32,479 bases of DNA from Nocardia carnea (GTDB lineage: Bacteria; Actinomycetota; Actinomycetes; Mycobacteriales; Mycobacteriaceae). Position numbers and translations under genes: made by a program. The notes under the pieces are model-generated. The model searched no databases and had not been told where the DNA came from. It was given only the letters and a program-made list of their open reading frames with translations. Shown here piece by piece: positions 15,613 through 23,299 of the stretch. The stretch is from positions 1 to 32,479 of the forward strand of contig NZ_JARWPM010000370.1 in NCBI RefSeq assembly GCF_029869215.1. The letters are read 5' to 3'. Position 1 is the stretch's first letter. Every line of letters begins with the position of its first letter.

Positions 15613-16545
15613 GTGCGTGCACTCGTTGTCGACCACACCGCGGCGACACACCTCTCATTGGCCGAGGTGGCCGATCCGGTACCCGCGCCCGACGAGGCGT
15701 TGGTTCGGGTCGAAGCGGTTTCGCTCAACTTCGGCGAGGTGAAAGGCGCCACCGGCCCGGACGTACCGGCCGGTACCGTGATCGGCTGGGACGCCGCGGG
15801 CGTGGTGGTTCGGGCGGCGGCCGACGGTTCGGGCCCTGCCGTGGGGACACCGGTGGTCACGCTGGGTGAGGCGGGGTGGGGCGAACTGCGTGCGGTTCCC
15901 GCCACTCTGCTCGGGGTCGTGCCGGATGGTGCCGACCTCGGGGCGGTGAGCACGATTCCGGTCGCCGGTCTCAGTGCCCTGCATGTGCTGCGCCGCATGG
16001 GTCAGCTCATCGGGCGACGGGTGATGATCACCGGCGCTTCCGGTGGTGTCGGCCGTTTCGCGGTGCAACTCGCCGCCCGGGCGGGCGCGGAGGTCGTGGC
16101 GATCAGCAGGAATCCCGCCCAGGCGGACGGACTTCGAGCGTTGGGCGCGCACGAGGTGTACGCCGACCCGGCCGAGGTGGACCGGCCGGTGTTCGCGGTG
16201 CTGGACAATGTCGGCGGACAGCAGTTGGTGGACGCCTTCGCGGCTGTGCAGGCGGGTGGCGTCCTGGTGAGTGTGGGCCGCTCGTCCGAGGCGGATGCCG
16301 TTTTCCCGCCCGCGGCCCTGCTGGCCACCGAGGGGCGGCACGATCGGTCGATTCGTACGTTCTTCCTGCTGGCCGATCCCACCGTCGATTTCTCCGGCGA
16401 CCTGACCTGGCTGGCCGCGGAGGTCGCCGCCGGCCGCCTCGATCCCGGAATCAGCTGGCGCGGCTCGTGGACCCGCTACGACGAGGCGGCCCAGGCGCTG
16501 CTCGACCGCCGCCTGCACGGCAAGGCGGTACTGGACCTCGACTGA
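15613..16545 (+). CDS. NADPH:quinone reductase-like medium-chain dehydrogenase
   Basis: 310-aa MDR-superfamily protein of the zinc-independent quinone oxidoreductase type. The N-terminal GroES-like domain has [17 protein letters not shown] and [11 protein letters not shown]; no cluster of zinc ligands is seen. The Rossmann motif [17 protein letters not shown] (about 138-154) has the AxxGxxG pattern of NADPH-binding members. The C-terminal segment contains the usual [12 protein letters not shown] and VLVSVGRSS. It probably reduces a quinone or an alpha,beta-unsaturated carbonyl. The start is GTG at 15613 with AAGGAG at ideal distance. Control by the divergent TetR protein through the palindrome at 15573-15593 is likely, suggesting induction by a small toxic compound. 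Confidence 0.9.
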   Translation: MRALVVDHTAATHLSLAEVADPVPAPDEALVRVEAVSLNFGEVKGATGPDVPAGTVIGWDAAGVVVRAAADGSGPAVGTPVVTLGEAGWGELRAVPATLLGVVPDGADLGAVSTIPVAGLSALHVLRRMGQLIGRRVMITGASGGVGRFAVQLAARAGAEVVAISRNPAQADGLRALGAHEVYADPAEVDRPVFAVLDNVGGQQLVDAFAAVQAGGVLVSVGRSSEADAVFPPAALLATEGRHDRSIRTFFLLADPTVDFSGDLTWLAAEVAAGRLDPGISWRGSWTRYDEAAQALLDRRLHGKAVLDLD

Positions 16546-16556
16546 GCCGGCCTCGC

Positions 16557-17123
16557 CTATTCCTCTCCGGGCGGCCCGCCGAGCACGATATCGGCGGCCC
16601 GGGCCATGATCGCGGAGCGGTCGGCGTCGTCGAGGGGGTCGGCGGCCAGGAAATGCATACCGATCCGGGTGCTGAAGGCGAGCAGGCTGCGGGCTTCGAT
16701 CTCGACGGGGTCGGTGAAGTAGGCGCCGATCATTTCCCGGAGGAGCGCCATGCGCTGGTTGTCCACCCGGCGCAGGCGGGCGGCGACGGTTTCGTCGCGC
16801 CGGGCCCAGTCGCGGACGGCGAGGTCGATCGGCAGCAGCTCCGGAGAGAGGGTGAGGGCGCCCGCTCGCTGGATCTTGGCGCGCGGATCGCCGCCGTCAC
16901 GCGCGACGCGTTCGAGAACCTCGTCCACGCTGCGCCGCTCCCAGGTGTCGAGCATGGCCTCGAGCAGGGCGTTTCTATCGGCGAAGTACCCGTAGAAGCC
17001 GCCCTTGGTGACACCGAGGGCCTTCGCGAGCGCCTCGACCCGGACCGCGTCGGGACCTCCGCGTGCGAGGGCGCGCAGTCCTTCGTCGATCCAGTCGGCA
17101 CTCGGCGTCCGGGCCGTACCCAT
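16557..17123 (-). CDS. TetR-family repressor divergent from a DUF2867-like gene
   Basis: 188-aa TetR regulator. The HTH lies at about residues 10-50 (WIDEGLRALARGGPDAVRVE, then ALAKALGVTKGGFYGYFADR). The GGFYGYF recognition helix belongs to the subgroup related to AcrR-like repressors. The C-terminal helical domain ends with an unusual GGPPGEE tail. The ATG at 17123 is preceded by GGAGA. Two copies of a TATACG/CGTATA palindrome lie between it and the gene at 17221. It is convergent with the oxidoreductase gene, 11 bp apart. Confidence 0.9.
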   Translation of the reverse strand: MGTARTPSADWIDEGLRALARGGPDAVRVEALAKALGVTKGGFYGYFADRNALLEAMLDTWERRSVDEVLERVARDGGDPRAKIQRAGALTLSPELLPIDLAVRDWARRDETVAARLRRVDNQRMALLREMIGAYFTDPVEIEARSLLAFSTRIGMHFLAADPLDDADRSAIMARAADIVLGGPPGEE

Positions 17124-17151
17124 ACGCGGGTCTCCTTCGCTGTCCGGCGTC

Positions 17152-17199
17152 TATACGCCGCCGTATATTTCCGCTAGCGTTGATATACGCCACCGTATA
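17152..17199. promoter_or_regulatory. Twin TATACG-N4-CGTATA operators
   Basis: TATACGCCGCCGTATA (17152-17167) and TATACGCCACCGTATA (17184-17199) are near-identical palindromes with perfect 6-bp arms. Their centres are 32 bp apart, about three helical turns. The second extends to perfect 9-bp arms (17181-17202). They lie between divergent tetR and target genes and overlap where both promoters must be, so the TetR protein at 16557-17123 is the expected ligand. Confidence 0.8.
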
Positions 17200-17220
17200 T
17201 CACCAAAGGGAGACGCGACC

Positions 17221-17724
17221 ATGACCGACAATTCCCACGTAGCGGCACAACCCGACCCGGTCGCCTTTCAGCAGCCGGAGATCGGGGAATCGACCAGAGA
17301 TCACGCCGAACTGACCGGCTACCACTACGCCGATCAGTTCACGCTGATCACGAATGCGGCAGAGATCGGAACTCCGGAGGAATGGGCGCGCGCGGCACTC
17401 GACACCGTCGCCGGGATCAAAGGGCAACTCATCTGGCGCGGCTTGCTGGGACTTCGGCTCGCGCGCCGTTCCGCGCCGGAACATGTGGCCGGCTGGGCGG
17501 TCGCCGAACGCGGCGACAGTTGGATCACCCTGGCGGCCCGGTCCTGGATGATCACCGGAAATCTCGTGGTCGAAACAGGGCCGGAGAGCGTTTCGCTGGC
17601 CACGTTCGTCCGGTACGAACGGCCGATCGGTGAGCGTATCTGGACGCGTGCGGCACACGGGCATCGCCGGTTCGCGCCGGAATTACTCTCCGACGCGCAA
17701 CGGGTACTGCGGGAAACCCGATGA
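17221..17724 (+). CDS. DUF2867/SRPBCC-like protein under TetR control
   Basis: 167-aa protein. The pattern YHYADQFTLITNAAEIGTPE followed by EWARAALDTV, then IWRGLLGLRL, HVAGWAVAERGDSWITLAAR, SWMITGNLVVETG and a final HRRFAPELLSDAQRVL resembles DUF2867 and related SRPBCC ligand-binding folds. No catalytic signature is visible. The ATG at 17221 follows AAAGGGAGA; the frame stays open upstream through the operators but has no other start signal. As the apparent single target of an adjacent repressor with two operators, it may bind or modify the inducing compound. Assignment to DUF2867 is from pattern only. Confidence 0.7.
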   Translation: MTDNSHVAAQPDPVAFQQPEIGESTRDHAELTGYHYADQFTLITNAAEIGTPEEWARAALDTVAGIKGQLIWRGLLGLRLARRSAPEHVAGWAVAERGDSWITLAARSWMITGNLVVETGPESVSLATFVRYERPIGERIWTRAAHGHRRFAPELLSDAQRVLRETR

Positions 17725-17858
17725 TGCCGGGCCCGCCGCGGTAGGCGGCCGGTCCGGCATCCCGGCGGCTGTTCCGGACAGCCTGCCCCCGCGTACGCCC
17801 GTCGGCGCCGCGGGGCGGGCTACGTCCGGCATACCTTGTGAGCCGCCGGACGTAGCCC
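17723..17858. terminator. Two successive hairpins between convergent genes
   Basis: The first hairpin begins at the stop codon: GATGCCGG (17723-17730) pairs with CCGGCATC (17754-17761), with an inner stem CCGCC/GGCGG. The second has a perfect 14-bp stem, GGGCTACGTCCGGC (17817-17830) with GCCGGACGTAGCCC (17845-17858), and a 14-nt loop. There is no T-tract. Symmetry suits bidirectional termination of the convergent genes ending at 17724 and 17868. Confidence 0.7.
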
Positions 17859-17867
17859 CATCCCCGG

Positions 17868-18314
17868 TTATTCCCGGTCGCCGCCCGCCAGGAGCGCGGC
17901 GTTGATCACCGAGGACAGTGGTGGCAGAAGGCCGTCGCGTTCGGGTGGCACCACCCAGTTGCAGCCTTCCCGGTTCCAGCGACCCAAACCGGTGGGCAGC
18001 ATGACCGCGCTACCCACCCCCGGAATATCGATATCGATGCGCTGCAGCATTTCCACGACTTCCGGATCGGGCCGGCGATCCGGGTAGGCGACGAAACTCC
18101 AGCGAATCTGGCGGGCCAGCACGGGAACCCGGATATCCCGCGAATCCAGCAGCTCGCGCACCGCGCGGGCACGGATAGTGGGGAGGTGGATAACGCAGGC
18201 GCGGCTGGTGATCGGCAGCATCACGAACCCGCCGCGCTCGACCGCCGGTAAGCCGAATTCGTGACGGTAATAGGCGGCCCAGTCGTCGACTGTTCTGAGC
18301 TTTTCCACGTTCAC
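17868..18314 (-). CDS. Hypothetical protein divergent from an XRE/TPR regulator
   Basis: 148-aa protein of unknown function. I chose the GTG at 18314 (MNVEKLRTVDDWAAYYRHEF), with GGGG upstream; the open frame reaches 18704, but its extra codons overlap the divergent regulator. The protein has mixed alpha/beta character. Segments such as GFVMLPITSRACVIHLPTIR, RDIRVPVLARQIRWSFVAYP and GSAVMLPTGLGRWNREGCNW look conserved, and it ends with a helix after PPLSSVINAALL. The front half faintly recalls N-terminal parts of bifunctional primase-like proteins, which I do not claim. Its only visible context is the divergent regulator at 18553. Confidence 0.65.
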   Translation of the reverse strand: MNVEKLRTVDDWAAYYRHEFGLPAVERGGFVMLPITSRACVIHLPTIRARAVRELLDSRDIRVPVLARQIRWSFVAYPDRRPDPEVVEMLQRIDIDIPGVGSAVMLPTGLGRWNREGCNWVVPPERDGLLPPLSSVINAALLAGGDRE

Positions 18315-18552
18315 GATGAATCCCCTTGCCTCCCTGGCGTGCCGAGCCTTCCGGTGTGCCGAGCCACGGCCGGCGGCGGTCGCGATGACCCGCCATACCA
18401 GGATCGCTCCCCGGACCGCGCGCCGGAACCGCCTACACGCTCGCGTTCCACTGCCCTTGCGCTGCCAATCGGTCCGGTATGCCTTTTCTTTGTGGGCACA
18501 GTCACATTCGGCTCGTACCCTGGGAGGGAAATCGTTCGGAAAGGGTGACGAC

Positions 18553-19929
18553 GTGGTCGGCCAATGGTCTGGAAAGGAGGCCCGGGCGCTTCGCGAGGCC
18601 AAACGGATGAGCATCCGGGAGTTCGCGGCACATCTGGGTGTGCACGAACGACTGGTGTCCAAATGGGAGGCCGGGGGCGACCGGGTGCATCCGCGTCCGG
18701 TCAATCAGGCTGCCCTCGATACCTGTCTCGCCAGATCCGATGACGTCGAGCGGGGCCGCTTCGCCGCGTTGACCGCGCCCGGCCCGCTGTCCGCATCCCA
18801 CGCCGTCGCCGGGCCGACCGTGGTGCCCGGAAGCTATTCCACTGATGCCGAACTCCTGGCCCTCATCGACAGCGGTGCGGTCCGCGGGGAAGGTTCGGCG
18901 GCGATTTCGGAGAGGGATCTGATCATGGCGGCAGCACACGAGGCGAGTGATCATGCGGGCCGGGCCGAGGCCACGAATATCGGTTCCAGCACCCTCGACC
19001 AGCTCGACGCGGACGTGACGCGGATCGCCAACGACTATGTGCACACCCCGCCGATGCCGATGATGGTGGAGATGCTGCGGGTCCGCCGCCGGGTGTACCG
19101 GCTGCTGGAGGGACAGCAGCGCCCGTCCGATACGAGTCACCTATACCTGCTGGCGGGATCGCTGTCGGGTTTGCTCGCGAACGCGAGTACCGACCTGGGC
19201 TACCTGGATGCGGCGGGCGATCAGATCCGGGCGGCCTGGGCGTACGGGGAGATCTGCGGGCACAACGGGTTGCGGGCCTGGGCCCGGGGGATGCACGCGC
19301 TGATCGAGTACTGGTCGGAGCGGCCGCACCGCGCGCTCGCGCTGGCGCAGAGCGGGCAGCAGTACGCGGACTCGGCCACCGCCGCGGTCCGGCTGCACAA
19401 TATCGAGGCGCGGATCTGGTCGAAGATCGGCAGCGCCGCCGATACCGAACGCTGTATCCGGGCCGCCGAGGCGGCGCGCGAGCGCGCGGCCACCGACAGC
19501 CTGCACGACGAGGTGGGCGGGGTGTTCGGTTTCTCCGAGGCCAAGGCCAGCTATTACGCGGGCGCCACCTATATCCATCTCGGCCTGGCGGAACCGGCGC
19601 TGGCCGCCACGGAACGCACGATCGAGCTGTACCGCACCGGCCCGGCACGGCAGCGTTCCTACGGTGCCGAAGCCCTGGCGCGGGTCGATTCGGCGGCCGC
19701 GCATTTGATCAACGGCAGCCTCGACGGCGCGGAGGCGGCATTGTCGCCCGTGCTCGAACTCTCCGAGGACAAGCGCATCGCACAGTTGGAGGAGCGGCTC
19801 ACCGGTGTGCGCCGGCGTATCTGCGCCCCCACCTACCGCGGAGTCGCGCAGGCCCGGTCACTCGACGAGCAGATCGAGGAATTCTGCGGTTCCACCGCCA
19901 GCCGCAGCCTGCCCCCGGGCAGCGTATGA
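18553..19929 (+). CDS. XRE-family regulator with long TPR-like sensor region
   Basis: 458-aa regulator. The HTH spans about residues 8-42 (EARALREAKRMSIREFAAHL, then GVHERLVSKWEAGG). The remainder is helical with TPR-like repeats, for example LYLLAGSLSGLLANASTDLG, GLRAWARGMHALIEYWSE and ASYYAGATYIHLGLAEPALA. The start is GTG at 18553 with GGAAAGGG before it. A possible -10 TACCCT is at 18516-18521, and a short TGTG-GG-CACA repeat at 18491-18500 could be an operator. The regulator is larger than the one at 11763 and its HTH differs, but the layout is the same: a TPR-type XRE regulator divergent from a small protein of unknown function. Confidence 0.82.
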   Translation: MVGQWSGKEARALREAKRMSIREFAAHLGVHERLVSKWEAGGDRVHPRPVNQAALDTCLARSDDVERGRFAALTAPGPLSASHAVAGPTVVPGSYSTDAELLALIDSGAVRGEGSAAISERDLIMAAAHEASDHAGRAEATNIGSSTLDQLDADVTRIANDYVHTPPMPMMVEMLRVRRRVYRLLEGQQRPSDTSHLYLLAGSLSGLLANASTDLGYLDAAGDQIRAAWAYGEICGHNGLRAWARGMHALIEYWSERPHRALALAQSGQQYADSATAAVRLHNIEARIWSKIGSAADTERCIRAAEAARERAATDSLHDEVGGVFGFSEAKASYYAGATYIHLGLAEPALAATERTIELYRTGPARQRSYGAEALARVDSAAAHLINGSLDGAEAALSPVLELSEDKRIAQLEERLTGVRRRICAPTYRGVAQARSLDEQIEEFCGSTASRSLPPGSV

Positions 19930-20014
19930 GCCCGGCCGCGGGCCGTGGCCCTGCGATAACCGAACGATCACTCGCCGGGGCCGGGCCGGATATCCGCTTG
20001 CCCCTGGTGGCACC

Positions 20015-21268
20015 ATGGATCGGGTGAGTACTGGCCATTCGCATCCCGCCCCCCGGATTCTGGAGCAGTCGAAAAAGCTGCAGAACGTCGTCTACGAGAT
20101 CCGTGGACCGGTACACGCACATGCGGCACGGCTGGAGGCCGAAGGCCACCGGATCCTGAAACTCAATATCGGTAACCCGGCGCCGTTCGGATTCGAGGCG
20201 CCCGATGTGATCATGCGGGATATGATCGCCGCCCTGCCGAACGCGCAGGGCTATTCCGAATCCAAGGGGATACTGTCCGCGCGGCGCGCGATCGTGACCC
20301 GCTACGAGCTGGTGCCGGGTTTCCCGGAGCTGGACGTCGACAGTGTCTACCTGGGTAACGGCGTCTCCGAGCTGATCACCATCACGATGCAGGCGTTGCT
20401 CGACGACGGTGACGAGGTACTGATCCCGGCCCCCGACTATCCGCTGTGGACGGCTATGACCAGCCTGGCCGGCGGCACCCCGGTGCACTATCTGTGCGAC
20501 GAAACGAACGGCTGGCAGCCCGATATCGCCGATATCGAAGCCAAGATCACCGACCGGACCAAGGCCCTGCTGGTGATCAACCCCAACAACCCCACCGGTG
20601 CCGTGTACTCGGCGGAGGTGCTGCAGCAGCTCGTGGATCTGGCCCGCAAGCACCGGCTGCTGCTACTGGCCGACGAGATCTACGACAAGATCCTCTACGA
20701 CGACGCCAAACACATTTCGCTGGCGACCCTGGCGCCCGATCTGCTGTGCCTCACCTTCAACGGCCTGTCCAAGGCCTACCGGGTGGCGGGCTACCGGTCC
20801 GGGTGGCTGGCGATCACCGGTCCGAAGGATCATGCGGCCGGGTTCCTGGAGGGGATCGACCTGCTCGCGTCTTCGCGCCTGTGCCCGAACGTGCCCGCGC
20901 AGCACGCCATTCAGGTGGCGCTGGGTGGTTACCAGAGCATCGAGGATCTGATCCTGCCGGGCGGGCGGTTGCTCGAGCAGCGGGACGTCGCGTGGGAGCG
21001 GCTGAACGCGATTCCCGGCGTGTCGTGCGTGAAACCCAAAGGCGCACTGTATGCGTTCCCTAGGCTGGACCCCGAAGTCCACGAGATCCACGACGACGAG
21101 AAGCTGGTGCAAGACCTGCTGCTGCAGGAGAAGATCCTGATGGTGCAGGGCACCGGATTCAACTGGCCCAACCATGATCATCTTCGCATCGTGACCCTGC
21201 CCTGGGCCCGCGATCTGGCGGTTGCCATCGAGCGGTTCGGCAACTTCCTGGCGGGCTACCGTCAGTAG
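20015..21268 (+). CDS. aspC: PLP-dependent aminotransferase, AspC/AlaA type
   Basis: 417-aa class I/II aminotransferase, cytoplasmic, moving amino groups between amino and keto acids. The PLP lysine is K253 in FNGLSKAYRVAGYRSGW. NPNNPTGAVYS (about 189-199) carries the cofactor-binding Asn, LLADEIYDKILY the conserved Asp220 and Tyr, and DHLRIVTLPW the substrate-carboxylate Arg. The whole sequence closely matches mycobacterial Rv0337c as I recall it, annotated as AspC and functionally nearer to alanine aminotransferase AlaA. I chose the ATG at 20015; an internal GTG at 20024 is also possible. There is no strong Shine-Dalgarno. It is followed by the 6C RNA region. Confidence 0.93.
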   Translation: MDRVSTGHSHPAPRILEQSKKLQNVVYEIRGPVHAHAARLEAEGHRILKLNIGNPAPFGFEAPDVIMRDMIAALPNAQGYSESKGILSARRAIVTRYELVPGFPELDVDSVYLGNGVSELITITMQALLDDGDEVLIPAPDYPLWTAMTSLAGGTPVHYLCDETNGWQPDIADIEAKITDRTKALLVINPNNPTGAVYSAEVLQQLVDLARKHRLLLLADEIYDKILYDDAKHISLATLAPDLLCLTFNGLSKAYRVAGYRSGWLAITGPKDHAAGFLEGIDLLASSRLCPNVPAQHAIQVALGGYQSIEDLILPGGRLLEQRDVAWERLNAIPGVSCVKPKGALYAFPRLDPEVHEIHDDEKLVQDLLLQEKILMVQGTGFNWPNHDHLRIVTLPWARDLAVAIERFGNFLAGYRQ

Positions 21269-21365
21269 CGGGGCGGCCAATTCTGGGTTAAAACAGACCC
21301 TCCGTCCGGATTTTCGGCAATTTTCTGAACCCACTGGCATAAATCAGGATCGTGTGTGTACAGTG

Positions 21366-21500
21366 GGCTTCGGCACTTCGAGTGCCCGGCCAGGTTGTCT
21401 ACCCCCCCTGGGCAACCTGGTCCTCGGGTTAGGCCGCCTACCCCCCCTGGGCGCCTGCCCCCGGGCGGCGGAGACATCCCCCTGCTCTCCGCCGCCCCTT
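21366..21500 (+). ncRNA. 6C small RNA
   Basis: A series of stem-loops lies between aspC and the YibE/F gene. A small hairpin, GGCACT-TCG-AGTGCC, is at 21372-21386. The second hairpin has a 10-bp stem (21390-21399 with 21411-21420, one G-U pair). The third has a 7-bp stem with one bulged C (21431-21438 with 21450-21456). The last two carry exactly the same 11-nt loop, TACCCCCCCTG. Two adjacent hairpins with six or more C in each loop define the actinobacterial 6C RNA family, which is thought to base-pair with G-rich ribosome sites of target mRNAs. A 12-bp terminator-like hairpin follows. The 5' end is approximate: -10 candidates are CATAAA near 21338 and TACAGT at 21359-21364. Confidence 0.85.
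21463..21500 (+). terminator. Strong hairpin closing the 6C RNA
   Basis: GGGCGGCGGAGA (21463-21474) pairs perfectly with TCTCCGCCGCCC (21486-21497) around an 11-nt loop, followed by CTT. The 12-bp stem directly follows the two C-loop hairpins and is the likely 3' end of the small RNA. It could also stop read-through from the aminotransferase gene. Confidence 0.75.
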
Positions 21501-21591
21501 CCCGAGCTTCCCGGTCATATCACCGAATTCCCAGCGTAGGGCCTGTTGTCAGGCCGCGGCAGTGCGCCGCCGATCCTCTAGGCTGTGCCGG

Positions 21592-23247
21592 GTGAGCGAC
21601 CACCACCACCATCACGATCACTCCCGGCCGATCGCCATCGGTGCCACCGCCGCCCGCGTGGTGGTCGGATTGCTGGTCGCGATCGGCATCGTCGTGGTCC
21701 TCGCGACCATCGCCCTGTGGCCGGAGCGCCAGCAGGTCGATATTCCGCTGCCGTTGCAGAACGCCGACGGTTCGGCGGTGGTCACCGAGGCCGGCACCGT
21801 GATCCGCCAAGACGTCGGGGCCTGCGGCAGCCCATCCATCGGCCGGGTCTTCGACGGTGATCCGGAACCGCCGGCCATGCAGGTCTACGACTGCCAGCGC
21901 AGCGTGATCGCCATCGAATCCGGACCGGATGCCGGTAAACACACCCTGCTGGAGATCGCGCCGGGGCCCGGCCAGCCCGATCTGGCCGCCGGTGACGATA
22001 TCCGGCTCGTACGCCAGACCGCACCCGACGGCTCGACGCTGTACGGCTTCGACGACTACGCCCGCGGCTTTCCGCTCAGCGTGATCGCGCTCGCCTTCGT
22101 GGTGGTGATCGTCGCCATCGCACGCTGGCGCGGGGTCCGGGCGTTGCTCGGCCTGATCTTCGCCTTCGGGGTGCTGGTCGTCTTCCTGCTCCCCGCCCTG
22201 CTGGACGGCAAACCGGCGATACCGGTGGCGATGGTGGCGGGTTCGCTGATCTTGTACGCGGTGCTCTATCTGGCGCACGGGGTGAACCTGCGCACGAGTT
22301 CCGCACTGCTGGGAACGCTGACGTCCATGGTCATCGCGGCGGTGCTCTCCTGGCTCGTCATCGACGCGACAACACTGACCGGGCTGTCCGAGGAACAGAA
22401 CACCAACGTCGCCACCTACCTCGAACATGTCAGCATCACCGGGCTGTTGCTGGCCGGGTTCATCATCGGTTCCCTCGGTGTGCTCAACGATGTGACCATC
22501 ACCCAGGCGTCGGCGGCGTTCGAGCTCGCGGAACTGGACAAGAGCGCTTCCCGCAGTGAGATTTTCGCGGCCGCGATGCGGGTCGGGCGCGACCATATCG
22601 CCAGTACCGTGTACACCCTGGTGCTGGCCTACGCCGGTGGCGCGCTGCCGCTGCTGTTGCTGTTCAGCGTCGCCGGCCGGCCGATCCGGGATGTATTGGT
22701 GGGTGACGCCGTGGCGATCGAGATCGCGCGGTCCGCGGTCGGCGGTATCTGCCTGGCGCTCTCGGTGCCGCTGACCACCGGGATCGCGGTACTGCTCGCG
22801 CGGCCGTTCGGCACGCCGAAACCGGCCGAGCGTACACGGCGGGCGGGGGCGAAACGTGCGGATACCGGTAGTCATCGCGCGGTGGGCCGGCCGAATCAGG
22901 GGCCGGGAGCCGCGCAACGGTCGCGGCCGAAACGCGACCCCTGGCCGACAACCGGGGACCAGCCCCGCGTCCGGCGTCCCGGTGAGGATCGGCCGGGCGG
23001 CGACCCACGGCAATCCGGCAGGTCACCGCACACCGGACCGCAGGCCGCCGTCCCGCGGCAACCGAACCAGCCCCGGCCGCCGTATACCGGTCCGCAGGGT
23101 GCCGATCCCCGGCAGCCGGGTCCGCCCCGGCCGCCGCACAGCGGGCCGCCGACAGGACCGCAGCGACCGTGGAATCCCCAGCAGCGCTTCGATGGTCCGC
23201 CACCGCGCGGGCGCCGTGGCCCCGAACCCGGCTACGGGCAGGATTGA
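21592..23247 (+). CDS. YibE/F-family multispanning membrane protein
   Basis: 551-aa integral membrane protein of unknown function. The start is GTG at 21592, 7 nt after a TAGGCT box, so it is probably leaderless. Five consecutive His (4-8) begin the protein. One helix (about 24-46) is followed by an exported domain of about 110 residues with two Cys that may pair. A block of about seven helices follows (about 160-405). It contains the family signature GLLLAGFIIGSLGVLNDVTI and a loop with SRSEIFAAAMRVGRDHIAST. The last 145 residues (407-551) are a Pro/Arg/Gln/Gly-rich disordered tail absent from short family members. Transport activity has been suggested for the family but is not established. 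Confidence 0.87.
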   Translation: MSDHHHHHDHSRPIAIGATAARVVVGLLVAIGIVVVLATIALWPERQQVDIPLPLQNADGSAVVTEAGTVIRQDVGACGSPSIGRVFDGDPEPPAMQVYDCQRSVIAIESGPDAGKHTLLEIAPGPGQPDLAAGDDIRLVRQTAPDGSTLYGFDDYARGFPLSVIALAFVVVIVAIARWRGVRALLGLIFAFGVLVVFLLPALLDGKPAIPVAMVAGSLILYAVLYLAHGVNLRTSSALLGTLTSMVIAAVLSWLVIDATTLTGLSEEQNTNVATYLEHVSITGLLLAGFIIGSLGVLNDVTITQASAAFELAELDKSASRSEIFAAAMRVGRDHIASTVYTLVLAYAGGALPLLLLFSVAGRPIRDVLVGDAVAIEIARSAVGGICLALSVPLTTGIAVLLARPFGTPKPAERTRRAGAKRADTGSHRAVGRPNQGPGAAQRSRPKRDPWPTTGDQPRVRRPGEDRPGGDPRQSGRSPHTGPQAAVPRQPNQPRPPYTGPQGADPRQPGPPRPPHSGPPTGPQRPWNPQQRFDGPPPRGRRGPEPGYGQD

Positions 23248-23248
23248 T

Positions 23249-23280
23249 CGGCGGAGGCGGCGAATTCGAGTGCTCCGCCG
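23249..23280. terminator. Hairpin between convergent genes
   Basis: CGGCGGAG (23249-23256) pairs with CTCCGCCG (23273-23280) around a 16-nt loop. It starts 2 nt after the YibE/F stop and lies before the convergent Hsp70-like gene end. No T-tract is present. Confidence 0.55.
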
Positions 23281-23299
23281 GCTCGTGGCCCGGCCCGTC

